From assembly GCF_014698965.1 (NCBI RefSeq), contig NZ_JACXAE010000027.1:62001-126000 (forward strand): a stretch of 64,000 nucleotides of DNA. The letters are read 5' to 3'. The notes under the pieces are model-generated. The model saw nothing but the letters and a program-made list of their open reading frames with translations, had not been told where the DNA came from and did not search any database. Origin of the DNA: Iningainema tapete BLCC-T55. Lineage in GTDB: Bacteria; Cyanobacteriota; Cyanobacteriia; Cyanobacteriales; Nostocaceae. The position numbers and the translations under genes were made by a program. This document shows, piece by piece, positions 17,693 through 27,215 of this stretch; position 1 is the first letter of the stretch, and each line of letters begins with the position of its first letter.

Positions 17693-17830
17693 TTCTCGTT
17701 ACTGAGTTATGAAATTTTTCTGGAATAATTTGCTTAGTCCTGATAAATTAACTGAGAATACTTTTTAATAAAGTTTCTTTTATACAAGCACAGTGTGGGT
17801 GCGGACAATTATGAGTGTGAGGAAAGAAAG

Positions 17831-19492
17831 ATGAATACACTTTGGCAAACTTGGGTGGCTAGCCCAGTAATTTTCGGCACAATGCTAGTCGTCAGTGCTG
17901 CTGCGGTTGCAGGAGAAACTCCCGCACCAGAAATGACTGAACCATTGCTGCAATTGAGTCAAATAGATAATGTTGACAATAATACTCATCAGCCAATGGC
18001 GCAAGTGAACTCAGTGTCTCAATTATCAGACGTGCAACCAACAGATTGGGCATTTCAAGCGTTGCAGTCACTGGTAGAGCGCTATGGCTGTATCGCTGGC
18101 TACCCAAACGGTACTTACCGAGGTAATCGGGCATTGACAAGATATGAGTTTGCGGCTGGTGTGAATGCTTGTCTCGATCGTGTCAATGAATTAATAGCCA
18201 CAGCCACAAGTGATTTGGTGAGAAAAGAAGATTTAGACACATTACAAAGATTACAAGAACAATTTGCCTCTGAATTAGCGGTAGTGCGACAACGTGTAGA
18301 TGTAGTAGAAGCAAAAGCTGCTGAATTGCAAGCGAACCAATTTTCAACCACAACTAAGTTTCAAGGGGAAATAGTCGCAGTCTTTAGCGATGTATTGGCG
18401 GGTGACATAGTCAACGATGAGGAAATTCAAGAAAAGAATACAACTTTTGGTGCAAGAGCGCGTGTAGAGTTTGTCACCAGCTTCACAGGAAAAGATACTC
18501 TATTTACAAGAATCCAAGCTAATAATATTCTTAGCCCTAACATCAACACGACCGAGGGTAACTTGTTCTTTGCTGGTGATGATGGTATCACTAATGCTGC
18601 TATTGATGCGCTATATTACGAATTCCCCTTGACCAAAAGTACACAGGTGATTGCTATTGCCAATGCAGGTGCAGCCGACGATCTTACTGATACAGTAAAT
18701 ATCTTTGATGGAGACGGCTCATTTGGTGCAATCTCCACTTTCGGTACGCGCAACCCAATTTATTACCAAATGGATGGTGCGGGATTGGGAATCACCCAAG
18801 AGTTTGGTGATAAATTGGCACTGTCATTGGGGTATTTGGCAAGTTCTAATAATGATCCGTCACTAGGTTCGGGTTTGTTTAATGGTCCCTATGGTGCCTT
18901 AGCACAGCTTACCTTTAAACCAAGCGATCGCATAACTTTCGGTTTTACATACATCAATGCCTACAAACAGGTATTAGGCACTGGGAGCAATCGAGCAAAC
19001 TTAGGTTCATCGCTGCGCTCTATTGCTGCTCAACAATTAGAAGATCCTGGCACAGTTGAAGACGAATCGGACGTTGCTACCATCAGTAATTCTTACGGTC
19101 TACAAGCATCAATTGGTATCAGTGATAATTTTGTTTTAGGTGGTTGGGTTGGATACACCAACACTCGCAATTTAACTGCAGAGGAAGGACTTTTTAACCG
19201 TGGTAAGGCGGAGATTTGGAACTGGGCAGTTACTTTGGGATTTCCTGACTTAGGTAAAAAAGGTAACTTAGGTGGTATTATTGTGGGCATGGAGCCAAAG
19301 GTGACAGGTTCAACCATTAATGCACTGGGTAGAGACAGGGATACCTCATATCATGTTGAGGCATTTTATCAGTACAAAGTTACAGATAATATCACCATCA
19401 CTCCAGGAGTCATCTGGCTCACAGCACCAGATCATAATGAGAACAACGATGCTGTTGTGATTGGTGCTTTAAGAACTACCTTTAGTTTCTAA
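17831..19492 (+). CDS. SLH-domain OprB-type outer-membrane porin
   Basis: About 553 aa. The ATG at 17831 has GGAAAG upstream and starts a signal peptide (ending near AAAVAGETPA); a GTG at 17795 would add 12 unlikely residues. An SLH domain (VSQLSDVQPTDWAFQALQSL to LTRYEFAAGVNACLDRV, residues 60-125) anchors it to peptidoglycan-linked polymer. A coiled coil (LDTLQRLQEQFASELAVVRQ) follows, then a beta-barrel of the OprB/iron-uptake porin family ending in the C-terminal TTFSF. Such porins pass small solutes and metals. Its position opposite znuA with a Zur-like box suggests zinc entry, an inference. Confidence 0.9.
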   Translation: MNTLWQTWVASPVIFGTMLVVSAAAVAGETPAPEMTEPLLQLSQIDNVDNNTHQPMAQVNSVSQLSDVQPTDWAFQALQSLVERYGCIAGYPNGTYRGNRALTRYEFAAGVNACLDRVNELIATATSDLVRKEDLDTLQRLQEQFASELAVVRQRVDVVEAKAAELQANQFSTTTKFQGEIVAVFSDVLAGDIVNDEEIQEKNTTFGARARVEFVTSFTGKDTLFTRIQANNILSPNINTTEGNLFFAGDDGITNAAIDALYYEFPLTKSTQVIAIANAGAADDLTDTVNIFDGDGSFGAISTFGTRNPIYYQMDGAGLGITQEFGDKLALSLGYLASSNNDPSLGSGLFNGPYGALAQLTFKPSDRITFGFTYINAYKQVLGTGSNRANLGSSLRSIAAQQLEDPGTVEDESDVATISNSYGLQASIGISDNFVLGGWVGYTNTRNLTAEEGLFNRGKAEIWNWAVTLGFPDLGKKGNLGGIIVGMEPKVTGSTINALGRDRDTSYHVEAFYQYKVTDNITITPGVIWLTAPDHNENNDAVVIGALRTTFSF

Positions 19493-19495
19493 GCT

Positions 19496-19528
19496 AAAAA
19501 ACCCGGTAATTGCGTTACCGGGTTTTTT
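19496..19528. terminator. Bidirectional intrinsic terminator
   Basis: AAAAAA, CCCGGTAA, loop TTGCG, TTACCGGG, TTTTTT: a perfect 8-bp stem with A-run and T-run on opposite sides. It lies between the convergent porin and PEP-CTERM genes and can end both transcripts. Confidence 0.95.
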
Positions 19529-19545
19529 GCTTTTTTAGCTAGAAA

Positions 19546-20241
19546 TTAAGGTATTGTTTTGAATTTGCGTTTCATAACCGATCCAGTAGCTATAGCACCG
19601 AAGGCTAGTAAACCAAGAGCAGAAGCAGGTTCAGGAACAGAAGCGGCGAGTGCTGGAGCTTGAGTTCTGAAAATGGTGTAATTTTGGCTGTTAGGATTAG
19701 AGACGTTTAAGAATTGAGCATTAGCAGATACCCCTTGAATTGTACCCCAAGGTTGGATGCCGTTGAATCCAACTGCCGTGGATGCAATCCAATTCGCATT
19801 CTTGATTTCTGTTTGCAATTCTGACAACAGGGGAACATCGCCATAATCACCTGGATTTTTACCATTAGAGATGACGTATTCCCAATCTTTGGGATTGGAA
19901 AGCAGTTTGCTGCCATCTGGTAATGTAAATTCACCAATCCAAGATTCTGCTACCGCTGCATCATCCCAAACTACAGTGTAAATGTAGTCGCCTGGGTTGA
20001 TATCAAACTTCCATGTTTCCGCAGCAGACCAATTATATCCACCAGTGGAACCATTTGGTCCTTTCTCGTTGCGACCGATAAAGTTGAGTAGACTACCGTC
20101 TTTGTTACCTGTATAGAGTCCGTAATGATTGTCGGCAGTGAGAGTACCTGTTATTGTCGCGGCTGTTGCTTGACTTGCATTGGTAATTGCTACAACTGTT
20201 AATAATGCACCTGTTAATAAGCTTTTTAGTAAAGTAGACAT
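19546..20241 (-). CDS. PEP-CTERM anchored exported protein
   Basis: A 231-aa secreted protein. The signal peptide is residues 1-27 (LLTGALLTVVAITNASQATA). The mature part has no domain I recognise, with a Trp- and Gly-rich beta-type composition. It ends with VPEPASALGLLAFGA, a membrane helix and KRKFK, the PEP-CTERM sorting tag processed by an exosortase. No exosortase gene is in the window. A second PEP-CTERM gene lies 2.4 kb away. Function is unknown; such proteins are usually surface or matrix components. Confidence 0.8.
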   Translation of the reverse strand: MSTLLKSLLTGALLTVVAITNASQATAATITGTLTADNHYGLYTGNKDGSLLNFIGRNEKGPNGSTGGYNWSAAETWKFDINPGDYIYTVVWDDAAVAESWIGEFTLPDGSKLLSNPKDWEYVISNGKNPGDYGDVPLLSELQTEIKNANWIASTAVGFNGIQPWGTIQGVSANAQFLNVSNPNSQNYTIFRTQAPALAASVPEPASALGLLAFGAIATGSVMKRKFKTIP

Positions 20242-20857
20242 CGCTTGTTCTCCTTTGTTTTTTCCTATTGCTACCTTCGCATCTTTATCTGGTAGTTGTG
20301 TAGTCTTTTTTGCCAGTCTTATCTAAAACTTTGTTTTTACTAATTAACCAGAGTTAATTACATCAAATTCTTAGGATAAAAGCTTAGAAAAGATATCTTT
20401 TGTCTCTGTTAATTTAGTATAAACACGTACTATGAACATTAAAGTAGTACTGTTTTATATATAATTTTCAAAAGACCTGAGTAAAGTCTAATATCTTCAA
20501 ACTTTGTCCAATCGAATCAAAATGAAATGTACAAAGGATTGCGTAAACTTGTTAAAAATAGCTGTGGAAATTACGCAAAGATCCCCGACTTCTCTAAGAA
20601 GTTGGGGATCTTAAAAAAAAGACCAGCTAGTTAAAGCCGGTCTGCAAAATATTTCTCTTTACGTTGTCTTTTCTGTTTGAGTTAAACCCAAATTGCGGTT
20701 CCCAAAGCGCAAGGGCAATCTTTCTTAACAATATTGTAACAGCCTACACACATTTTTAAGAAAGTTTGATCAAAAAAACTTGTTACCTTAATCAACATGA
20801 AGTTGCTTCTTGGCAAAAAATTCAGATTCCACCGAAAGACGCCCCACCGGGGCGTCT
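20242..20857. other. Intergenic stretch with two palindromic repeats
   Basis: A 616-bp gap between a PEP-CTERM gene and rqcH. It holds an AGATCCCCGACTTC-family palindrome (20579-20612) and most of a GTAGAGACG-family element (20834-20861; arms AAAGACGCCCC and GGGGCGTCTCTAC). The rest is AT-rich. The promoter of the PEP-CTERM gene must lie near 20250-20400, but no box stands out. No credible gene is seen. Confidence 0.7.
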
Positions 20858-22570
20858 CTACAACACATGGGGTTTTCCCCAAATAATGCGTTCCTGCTTG
20901 TAAATCGCAATGCCTGGTTTAGCACCTTTGGGTTTGTAGACGTGTTTCGGTTGAGTGTAAACTACTGGCACTTGGTCGCTCTGACGACCTCGACTGTAGT
21001 AAGCTGCAAGGTTAGCAGTATACTGCAAATCGGCTGACTCTGGTGCAGCCCCTGGTTCTAAACGCAGTAGTACATGGCTACCGGGAATTTCTTGGGCATG
21101 AAACCACAAGTCATAATCCCCAGCAACACGAAACGTCAGTTGATCGTTCTGGCGGTTGTTGCGCCCGATTAAAACTTCAAAACCACTGGGAGTGCGGTAA
21201 CGATGAAAGTTGCTGCTAGTTTCGGTGGCACTGCGACTTTTGTATTCAGGATCTTCTAAATATCGTTGTTGAACAAGTTCTTCACGAATTTCTTCTAGAG
21301 TCTGCAAATCTTCGCTTGACTGATAGCTGTCTATTTGCGCTATGGCTGCTTCTACTTGTTCCAAATAAGCAATTTCTGCTTGTACTGATGCTAATAGGGG
21401 TTCTACGGCAGTGCGAGCGCGTTTGAGTTTTTGATTTTGTTTATAGAGATTTTGGGCATTTTGTACAGCATTTTTATCTGGTTCTAAAGCGATCGCCACA
21501 TTTGCGCCTGTTTCAAAATCATTTAGTATAATTTCCTTCATACCCACCCGCCACTGTTGCAGGTGCGCCATGAGCAAATCAGCTTTTTGCCGATATTCAT
21601 CGGCTCGATCTGATTGCTGTAAGCGTGTGAGAAAGGTATTAGCCTTTTGGCGCAATTTTTCCAAAATATTGTTGAGTTTCTGACTCAACTGATGCCTTAG
21701 TTGAGCAAAAACCTGTTGATTGAGTTGGTCTGTGTAATACTGGTTGAGTAATTCTTGAATGTTTTGCACCGGTTTAACAGTACCCCAACCAAGTACAGTA
21801 TATCCGTTACTTGTCCAGCCGGGATGAAAATTTTGAGTTTCCAAAGCTTGTAGCCATTCCGTCCAACGCTGAAATAATCTTTGCCAATCTTCAGCTGTGA
21901 TATCCGTTGTGCTTTCTGGATCTAAAGAAGCTGCAATTAGCATTGATTCTATCAAAGAAGAAGAGATGCCGCGATAGCTTTTGAATACCTGACGCTTAAT
22001 TGCTCCTGGTACTAAACTGAGCCGTTCTTGCCAGCGCTGTTGAGATTCGCTCAAACTAGGAATAGCACCCGTGAGACTGGGTGGTTTTTCATAAGGTTGT
22101 CCGGTGAGTATGGGACGAACACTAGTTTGTTGCTGGTTGACTTGATGAGCGGCTGTGATAATTATATTGCTGGCATTGGCAAGAATAACGTTGCTGTACT
22201 TGCCCATAATTTCGACATACAGGTGATACAAAGCGCTTTCTCCGGGGCGACGCGCAAATTGCAAATCAATTGCGCGTTCCCACGGAGCGATTGCTTCTAT
22301 CGCCACCAGAGCTAAACCACCTAACTGGTGTACCAATTGTTGGCTAAAGGTGAAGGTGTCTGGGGTTCTTGGTGGTGGATTACCTATACAAATCCGGGCT
22401 GCTTGGATATGCCATGAAATTTCTAGCCAACTGCGCTGCTTCATGGTGCGTAGGGCAATGGCAATAGTGTGGCGATCGCGCTGATATACCTGCTCTAAAC
22501 GAGACGGTATCATCAAAGTACGCAATTCGCTACAACTAGCTGTAAGCGTTGTGAAGTCAACTGGTTGCAC
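20858..22570 (-). CDS. rqcH: RqcH/NFACT-family ribosome quality control protein
   Basis: A 570-aa NFACT protein (Rqc2/RqcH, also called FbpA-like). The NFACT-N domain covers residues 1-200 (start MQPVDFTTLTASCSELR), a long coiled-coil middle covers 260-420 (for example QNLYKQNQKLKRARTAVEPL), and the NFACT-R domain covers 445-560 with the motif WFHAQEIPGSHVLLRLEP. RqcH binds stalled 50S-peptidyl-tRNA complexes and promotes C-terminal alanine tailing. The stop TAG lies in a GTAGAGACG-family repeat at 20858-20860, so the final residues (GKPHVL) may be replaced relative to relatives. Confidence 0.9.
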   Translation of the reverse strand: MQPVDFTTLTASCSELRTLMIPSRLEQVYQRDRHTIAIALRTMKQRSWLEISWHIQAARICIGNPPPRTPDTFTFSQQLVHQLGGLALVAIEAIAPWERAIDLQFARRPGESALYHLYVEIMGKYSNVILANASNIIITAAHQVNQQQTSVRPILTGQPYEKPPSLTGAIPSLSESQQRWQERLSLVPGAIKRQVFKSYRGISSSLIESMLIAASLDPESTTDITAEDWQRLFQRWTEWLQALETQNFHPGWTSNGYTVLGWGTVKPVQNIQELLNQYYTDQLNQQVFAQLRHQLSQKLNNILEKLRQKANTFLTRLQQSDRADEYRQKADLLMAHLQQWRVGMKEIILNDFETGANVAIALEPDKNAVQNAQNLYKQNQKLKRARTAVEPLLASVQAEIAYLEQVEAAIAQIDSYQSSEDLQTLEEIREELVQQRYLEDPEYKSRSATETSSNFHRYRTPSGFEVLIGRNNRQNDQLTFRVAGDYDLWFHAQEIPGSHVLLRLEPGAAPESADLQYTANLAAYYSRGRQSDQVPVVYTQPKHVYKPKGAKPGIAIYKQERIIWGKPHVL

Positions 22571-22615
22571 AACGATAGTTCCTGTGATCTGGCAATCGTT
22601 GTATTTTAACTTAGG

Positions 22616-23377
22616 TTACGCTTTGCCTGCGGCTAATTTCCTCCGAACCACTCCAGCAATTGTTACCAAGAGTATAGCACCTACTGTTCCAGGTTCAGGT
22701 ACACTCTGGCTGGGAGTATTGCCAACCTTAATTTGATATGCTAGTTGCGAATTTTTAGGTGGAGTTGCACCGGTCCAGCTTAATGTTGTTTTACCTGTAA
22801 GGAGAAACGGAGTGGATATGTTGCTAATTTGGAAATAATCTACGTCTTGGTTACTTCCTGTAGCAGAAGAGGACAAATTTTCGATTCCTACACCATCAAA
22901 CACTAAGTTACTTAATGTTGCAGTGCTATCATTCATGGCAAAGGTACGCAGGAAAATTTCACTTACAGGACCACTAAAAGCAGTACTGCTCAAAGTCTGA
23001 CCGCCTACAATGTAATTAACGACGCTGCCTGTGTATTGCAAGCTAAAATCTACTGCTTGACCATTAACCCAATTAAACTGTCTTTGCTCTACAGGTAAGC
23101 CTCCTAGTTTAACATCATTGTTGATGCTTAACTCATAGGTAGCACTGCCGCCGCGATCGCCAATCCTACCTTCGCTGACAAATAATTCTTTAAATTCTCC
23201 TTTATCAACCAGTTGGTTAAAATCTGTATCGGTAAAGCCTGTTTTATTGACTAGGGTGAAAGCTTTGGCAGAAGTTGGTGCGAGAAATAATGAGATTGTC
23301 GCTAATCCCAAAACTATTAGTGATTTGCTGTAATTAATCGATCTGCGTACAGAAATCATGGTATTTCCTATAAACAC
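22616..23377 (-). CDS. PEP-CTERM exported protein
   Basis: A 253-aa protein with an N-terminal signal peptide (SLIVLGLATISLFLAPTSAKA), a beta-rich unknown domain, and a C-terminal SVPEPGTVGAILLVTIAGVV helix followed by RRKLAAGKA. This is a full PEP-CTERM sorting signal. The middle has FDGVGIENLSSSATGSNQDVDYF, which reads like a carbohydrate-binding or adhesin-type beta-sandwich, without firm assignment. It lies 45 bp upstream of rqcH on the same strand, though a shared function is not expected. Confidence 0.8.
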   Translation of the reverse strand: MFIGNTMISVRRSINYSKSLIVLGLATISLFLAPTSAKAFTLVNKTGFTDTDFNQLVDKGEFKELFVSEGRIGDRGGSATYELSINNDVKLGGLPVEQRQFNWVNGQAVDFSLQYTGSVVNYIVGGQTLSSTAFSGPVSEIFLRTFAMNDSTATLSNLVFDGVGIENLSSSATGSNQDVDYFQISNISTPFLLTGKTTLSWTGATPPKNSQLAYQIKVGNTPSQSVPEPGTVGAILLVTIAGVVRRKLAAGKA

Positions 23378-23540
23378 TAATTTATGAATATTTTTTCTTG
23401 GGTTGCCGATGATGTAATGTCATCGACTGCTTATTTATAGGTTAAAACACAACTTCTGCTCTTGGCGATCAAATGTGTTCTTTTTTACAGAAATTTCATT
23501 AAGTTGAAAAATTTACATTGATTAAGTATAAATACGGCAT

Positions 23541-23574
23541 AGATCCCCGACTTCGCAGAAGTTGTCGGGGATCT
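23541..23574. repeat. Palindromic repeat, AGATCCCCGACTTC family
   Basis: AGATCCCCGACTTC, GCA, GAAGTTGTCGGGGATCT: a long near-perfect hairpin between a PEP-CTERM gene and the glycosyltransferase gene, in a gap of 282 bp. Confidence 0.85.
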
Positions 23575-23659
23575 ACATAGTCAAAAGTTGATAGTCGAGA
23601 GTGAATGTGTTTCTATCTCGACTATTAACTATCGAATCCGATGGCTAACTAGAATCGGT

Positions 23660-24940
23660 CTAACTTACCAAAACTACTTCTTCTAAAGATGTGATTGCTA
23701 CAGGTGTTTCTTGCAATTGAGTATAAAGTTTACTTAACTGAACTGCTACACCATCCCAACTAAACTTGGTTTCTACACGAGTTCTCGCAGCCTTACCCAA
23801 ACTATCGCGCCATTCTGGATGAGCAAGAATCCGATCAATTGCCGCAGCAAAGGCAGTTTCATCTTGTGGTGGTGCTAATAAACCAGTTTCTTCTGGTACA
23901 ACTGTAAATTGGAGTCCACCAACATCGCTAGCTACCACTGGTGTATAACTCGCCATTGCTTCGATCGCCACTAGTCCGAAAGGTTCGTAGTGACTAGGAA
24001 CAACACAAACATCGGCAGCGGCGTAGTAATAGGGCAAGATTTCTTGACTTAAACGTCCGGGGAAGATTGTAATGTCACTCAATCCTAATTCAGCAACTAT
24101 ACTTTCAATGCGATCGCGCTCCAATCCGTCGCTATGACCAGGACGACTACCACCACCGATAATTAGTTTGAGATTACCTGAGTTACGGAATTGTGACTTA
24201 CTGAGAGCGCGAACTAGAGTTTCGATTCCTTTACGTGGGTCGAAACGCCCAACATATAGTACTACTTTAGTATCAGGGTCTATGCCTAACTTAGATCTTC
24301 CTGCCTGTCTGTTAACTCCGCCAAATCGGCGTATATCTGTGCCACAGGGGATGATGTCAATGTTACCTTTGGTCGAAACAAGGGTACGCATGTGTTCTTT
24401 CTCTTGTGGACTTGTCGCTACAACACGTTCTGCTGTCTCTAGCAGTTGTTTCTCTACTGCTAATCGTGTACTTGCAATCAAGGGAATCACATCAATCGTA
24501 TTGTACTTAACTGCTCCTAGAGAGTGGTATGTATGAACCTGCTTGCTCCCTTGAATTTCTTTCAACTGCATACCTACCCAGCTAGAGAGCCAGTAGTTTG
24601 TATGTACTAAAGGATATACATAGCCATTTTGTGTTTGGAATTCCAAAAAATTATCAACAAATTCTGGCAGATATCCAAACAAATTATCTCGCGGTACAAA
24701 CTCAACAGCACCAGCTTCTAATCGGATGGTTCGACAGTTTTCGCTATGTTGAACAATTGTTTCTTGCTCTGCACTTATTTTGCGCGTAAACATATCAACT
24801 TGCCATCCCAGTCTCGCCAGTGCTTCACCCACTTGGCGTACATAAACATTTTGCCCTCCAGCTTCTTCTTTACCAATTTCAATCGATGGGTCCCCGTGGA
24901 CTGAAATTAGGGCGATGCGTCGTTCAGTTCTAGAGTTCAT
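23660..24940 (-). CDS. Glycosyltransferase family 4, sucrose-phosphate-synthase-like
   Basis: A 426-aa GT-B glycosyltransferase. The N-terminal ALISVHGDPSIEIGKEEAGGQNVYVRQV is the donor/acceptor loop pattern of sucrose synthases and sucrose-phosphate synthases. The C-terminal half has LYVGRFDPRKGIETLVRAL near residue 230 and the EX7E motif EPFGLVAIEAM near 315, binding the nucleotide-sugar. Short relatives occur in many cyanobacteria with roles in sucrose or exopolysaccharide synthesis. The exact product is not decided by sequence. No partner gene for sucrose metabolism is adjacent. Confidence 0.8.
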   Translation of the reverse strand: MNSRTERRIALISVHGDPSIEIGKEEAGGQNVYVRQVGEALARLGWQVDMFTRKISAEQETIVQHSENCRTIRLEAGAVEFVPRDNLFGYLPEFVDNFLEFQTQNGYVYPLVHTNYWLSSWVGMQLKEIQGSKQVHTYHSLGAVKYNTIDVIPLIASTRLAVEKQLLETAERVVATSPQEKEHMRTLVSTKGNIDIIPCGTDIRRFGGVNRQAGRSKLGIDPDTKVVLYVGRFDPRKGIETLVRALSKSQFRNSGNLKLIIGGGSRPGHSDGLERDRIESIVAELGLSDITIFPGRLSQEILPYYYAAADVCVVPSHYEPFGLVAIEAMASYTPVVASDVGGLQFTVVPEETGLLAPPQDETAFAAAIDRILAHPEWRDSLGKAARTRVETKFSWDGVAVQLSKLYTQLQETPVAITSLEEVVLVS

Positions 24941-25613
24941 AGTTTGTTCGTGTTTTATATTAACGAGGTTTTAGCTAGCCGTGGTTGGGGCTATGCTTTT
25001 GTACCTCAGTCACGCAGAAATCTTAAGTAATATTTATTTTAATTTAATATGTCAAACAATTTTATACATCTACTACCAGAAGTATTGTTTTCTTTACGTG
25101 ATTCTATTTAATTTCTTTATACATAAATTGCTATATTTTTTGCTTATGATATCTATAATTAAAGTTAATTCTTTTCGTTGATCCTACTTATATAGAGTTT
25201 TATTTATAACTGTACTTTAAAATTCCAATACTGCTTTTATCTGTCTATATAACTGCTCATACAGTATATTTTTTATACACAGATATTAATGTTTTCAAGG
25301 CTTGGTCTTTTAATTTCAATTTTTTAATGAATAAATAACTATGTACTGAAATTATTGATTGGGTAAATATACTACATCATCCCTTTAGACGATTTTCGTG
25401 TGCTTTGTGACAAAAATAGTGTAGATATCTATACGAAAATTCGAGTAACAATAGTTTTAGTTAAGAAATATAAAGACAAAGATTAAAAAAAATGTACAGT
25501 TTTTAATTAATCACCTACCTCTACTGGTAGTTGTTATTCTGACGCAAAACCCGAAAAAACCTACTTAAGAGGTATAAGGGTGATTAATACCCTATTAATA
25601 CTAAAATAAACTT
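24941..25613. other. AT-rich intergenic region, no feature seen
   Basis: A 673-bp AT-rich stretch between divergent genes. A 66-codon frame at 24981-25181 has extreme AT bias and no ribosome site, so it is not called. Close to 25570-25600, AGGGTGATTAATACCCT is a partial inverted repeat just upstream of the next gene. Confidence 0.6.
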
Positions 25614-26003
25614 ATGCAATTAGAATTGATTCCGGTGGAAGAGTTTTATTTTGCTTTAACTCTGGCAGTTCGGACTTTAGAAGATGTGGAAACACCAGGT
25701 TTAGTAGAGCATGTGCGCAATAAACTATTGGTAGAATGCGGTCAACCTTCTACAGTTTCTCCTGGTCAACAGAATACATTTAACTACGTCTTTCGCGTCC
25801 AAGGAGTAGATAACAGCCCTGCACCTCAACTTTTAGTTTCACTTTCTGATTGGCAAGACAAACTGCGTCTAAGTAGCGACTATGGCTGGACGCTCGATCA
25901 AGAACGTAAGCCAATTCGTACAGACAAGTTTGGCAGGCGATCGCACTTTACTCTAGAGTTGCGATCGCATTTACAACAATGGCTGCAGATTCCCCTGATC
26001 TAA
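25614..26003 (+). CDS. Conserved hypothetical cyanobacterial protein
   Basis: A 129-aa soluble protein, not assigned to a function. It starts MQLELIPVEEFYFALTLAVR and has no membrane segment, signal or recognised motif. Codon use and HIP1 octamers near its end look native. It converges with the RNA-binding protein gene. Its composition (mixed alpha/beta, several Trp residues) suggests a folded domain. Confidence 0.7.
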   Translation: MQLELIPVEEFYFALTLAVRTLEDVETPGLVEHVRNKLLVECGQPSTVSPGQQNTFNYVFRVQGVDNSPAPQLLVSLSDWQDKLRLSSDYGWTLDQERKPIRTDKFGRRSHFTLELRSHLQQWLQIPLI

Positions 26004-26080
26004 ATCCACCAATAACTTGAGATTAAAAATTAAAAATCAAACAGCAATTTGATTTTTAATTTTTAATTTGACACCTTTGA

Positions 26081-26587
26081 CTAGTTTGTTGTTTGTGCAG
26101 TTAGCATTTGCTTCAACTTTTCCAATTCAGTTGCCCAGCGTGGATCGGGACGAATAGCATCTGAGTCATTCGCGGTGCTGCTGCTACTTTCACGCGCAGG
26201 ACCACCTCGACGAGACTTCTTCTGGCTTTTCTCGCGACGATTGCTTTCTTTATTTGGACTTGGAACAGCGTGGTTTGCGGTGTTAGGCACAGGTTTAGGA
26301 GTAGAACTTTGCGGCTCCTCTCCCTCGTCACCTTTAGTACGAGGTAAAGCTTTCTCGATTTTAATTGGAGAATCTTTGAACATCTGACCATTATATTTTT
26401 CAATAATTTGGTCTGCTTGTTCATCATTGTTGACTGTGATAAAACCAAACCCACGGCACTTACCAGTTTTTCGGTCTTTAATCAGTTTAGTGGTAACAGC
26501 ATCGCCTTCTGCGGCAAAAACTGCTTGCAGGTCTTGACGATCTATTTCTTCTTTGGGCAAATTGCCTATGTACAGGCGAACGGACAT
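26081..26587 (-). CDS. RRM-type RNA-binding protein
   Basis: A 168-aa protein with one RRM at residues 1-80. RNP2 is LYIGNL near residue 5 and RNP1 is KCRGFGFITV near 44. The tail of about 85 residues is charged, rich in Ser, Pro and Arg (RREKSQKKSRRGG), and likely disordered. Cyanobacterial Rbp proteins of this type bind mRNA, some are cold-induced, and some help place photosystem mRNAs at thylakoids. The tail is longer than in glycine-rich Rbp types. Confidence 0.88.
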   Translation of the reverse strand: MSVRLYIGNLPKEEIDRQDLQAVFAAEGDAVTTKLIKDRKTGKCRGFGFITVNNDEQADQIIEKYNGQMFKDSPIKIEKALPRTKGDEGEEPQSSTPKPVPNTANHAVPSPNKESNRREKSQKKSRRGGPARESSSSTANDSDAIRPDPRWATELEKLKQMLTAQTTN

Positions 26588-26980
26588 GAACTAAACCTCC
26601 AACGGTTGAACGATTTATAACCAGGCAAAAAAGAGTAGCTTGGTTTTGGCGTTGGATAGATACTACTCACCCAAAATGCCACTAACCAATTTTTTTACTC
26701 CAAACTGTTAACCTATACAATACAGTTTTTCACCAGGTTCAAGCTTGTTTGATACGAAAGCGCTCACAACGCCAATAACACCTTTATTCTAAGAATTTTA
26801 AATTTTATAGAAAGAGTGCTTACCACCGCAGATGCCTTCAATACTCTTTTTTCCGAAAAATAAAATACCATTTCTTACATTATCACGGTATCTTCTACCT
26901 AGCTAGTTCAAGGCATACATTTTCCGAATTTACATAATGGCATCGTAACATAAAATACTCTTCTATTTACATTTTGTAAA

Positions 26981-27003
26981 TAAAAACCAGCCAAAGGCTG
27001 GTT
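26981..27003 (-). terminator. Intrinsic terminator reading leftward
   Basis: On the reverse strand AACCAGCC, TTT, GGCTGGTT is followed by TTTTA. The perfect 8-bp stem lies about 210 bp past the M48 protease gene and could end its transcript. The rest of the 628-bp gap 26588-27215 has the AT-rich leader of the RNA-binding-protein gene and a degenerate tandem repeat at 27159. Confidence 0.7.
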
Positions 27004-27158
27004 AATTTACTGCTGTGTTGGAAGGATATAAGGGTCTTGGTTAGTGTCAAGCAGCCAGATCACCAAATCAGTTTAAATGCCGATTATTTTAGTTCTACAA
27101 GTTATGTTAAATAATGTAACAGATAAATTTGACTTTTGCAACATTTATTTACAAACTC

Positions 27159-27212
27159 GTACAGATTCGCCGGAGCGTCTGTACAGATTCGCCGGAGCGT
27201 CTGTACAGATTC
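27159..27212. repeat. 22-bp tandem repeat of a degenerate palindromic element
   Basis: Two full units beginning GTACAGATTCGCCGGAGCGT and a 10-bp partial third. The unit resembles one half of the GTACAGACG...CGTCTGTAC family, duplicated in tandem. It ends 3 bp before the stop region of the M48 gene. Confidence 0.8.
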
Positions 27213-27215
27213 CCA

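Noticed and set aside
20682-20882. 66-codon reverse frame near rqcH
   Set aside because: It begins within a palindromic repeat and overlaps the rqcH end.
24981-25181. 66-codon frame in an AT-rich gap
   Set aside because: No ribosome site, extreme composition and no recognised similarity.
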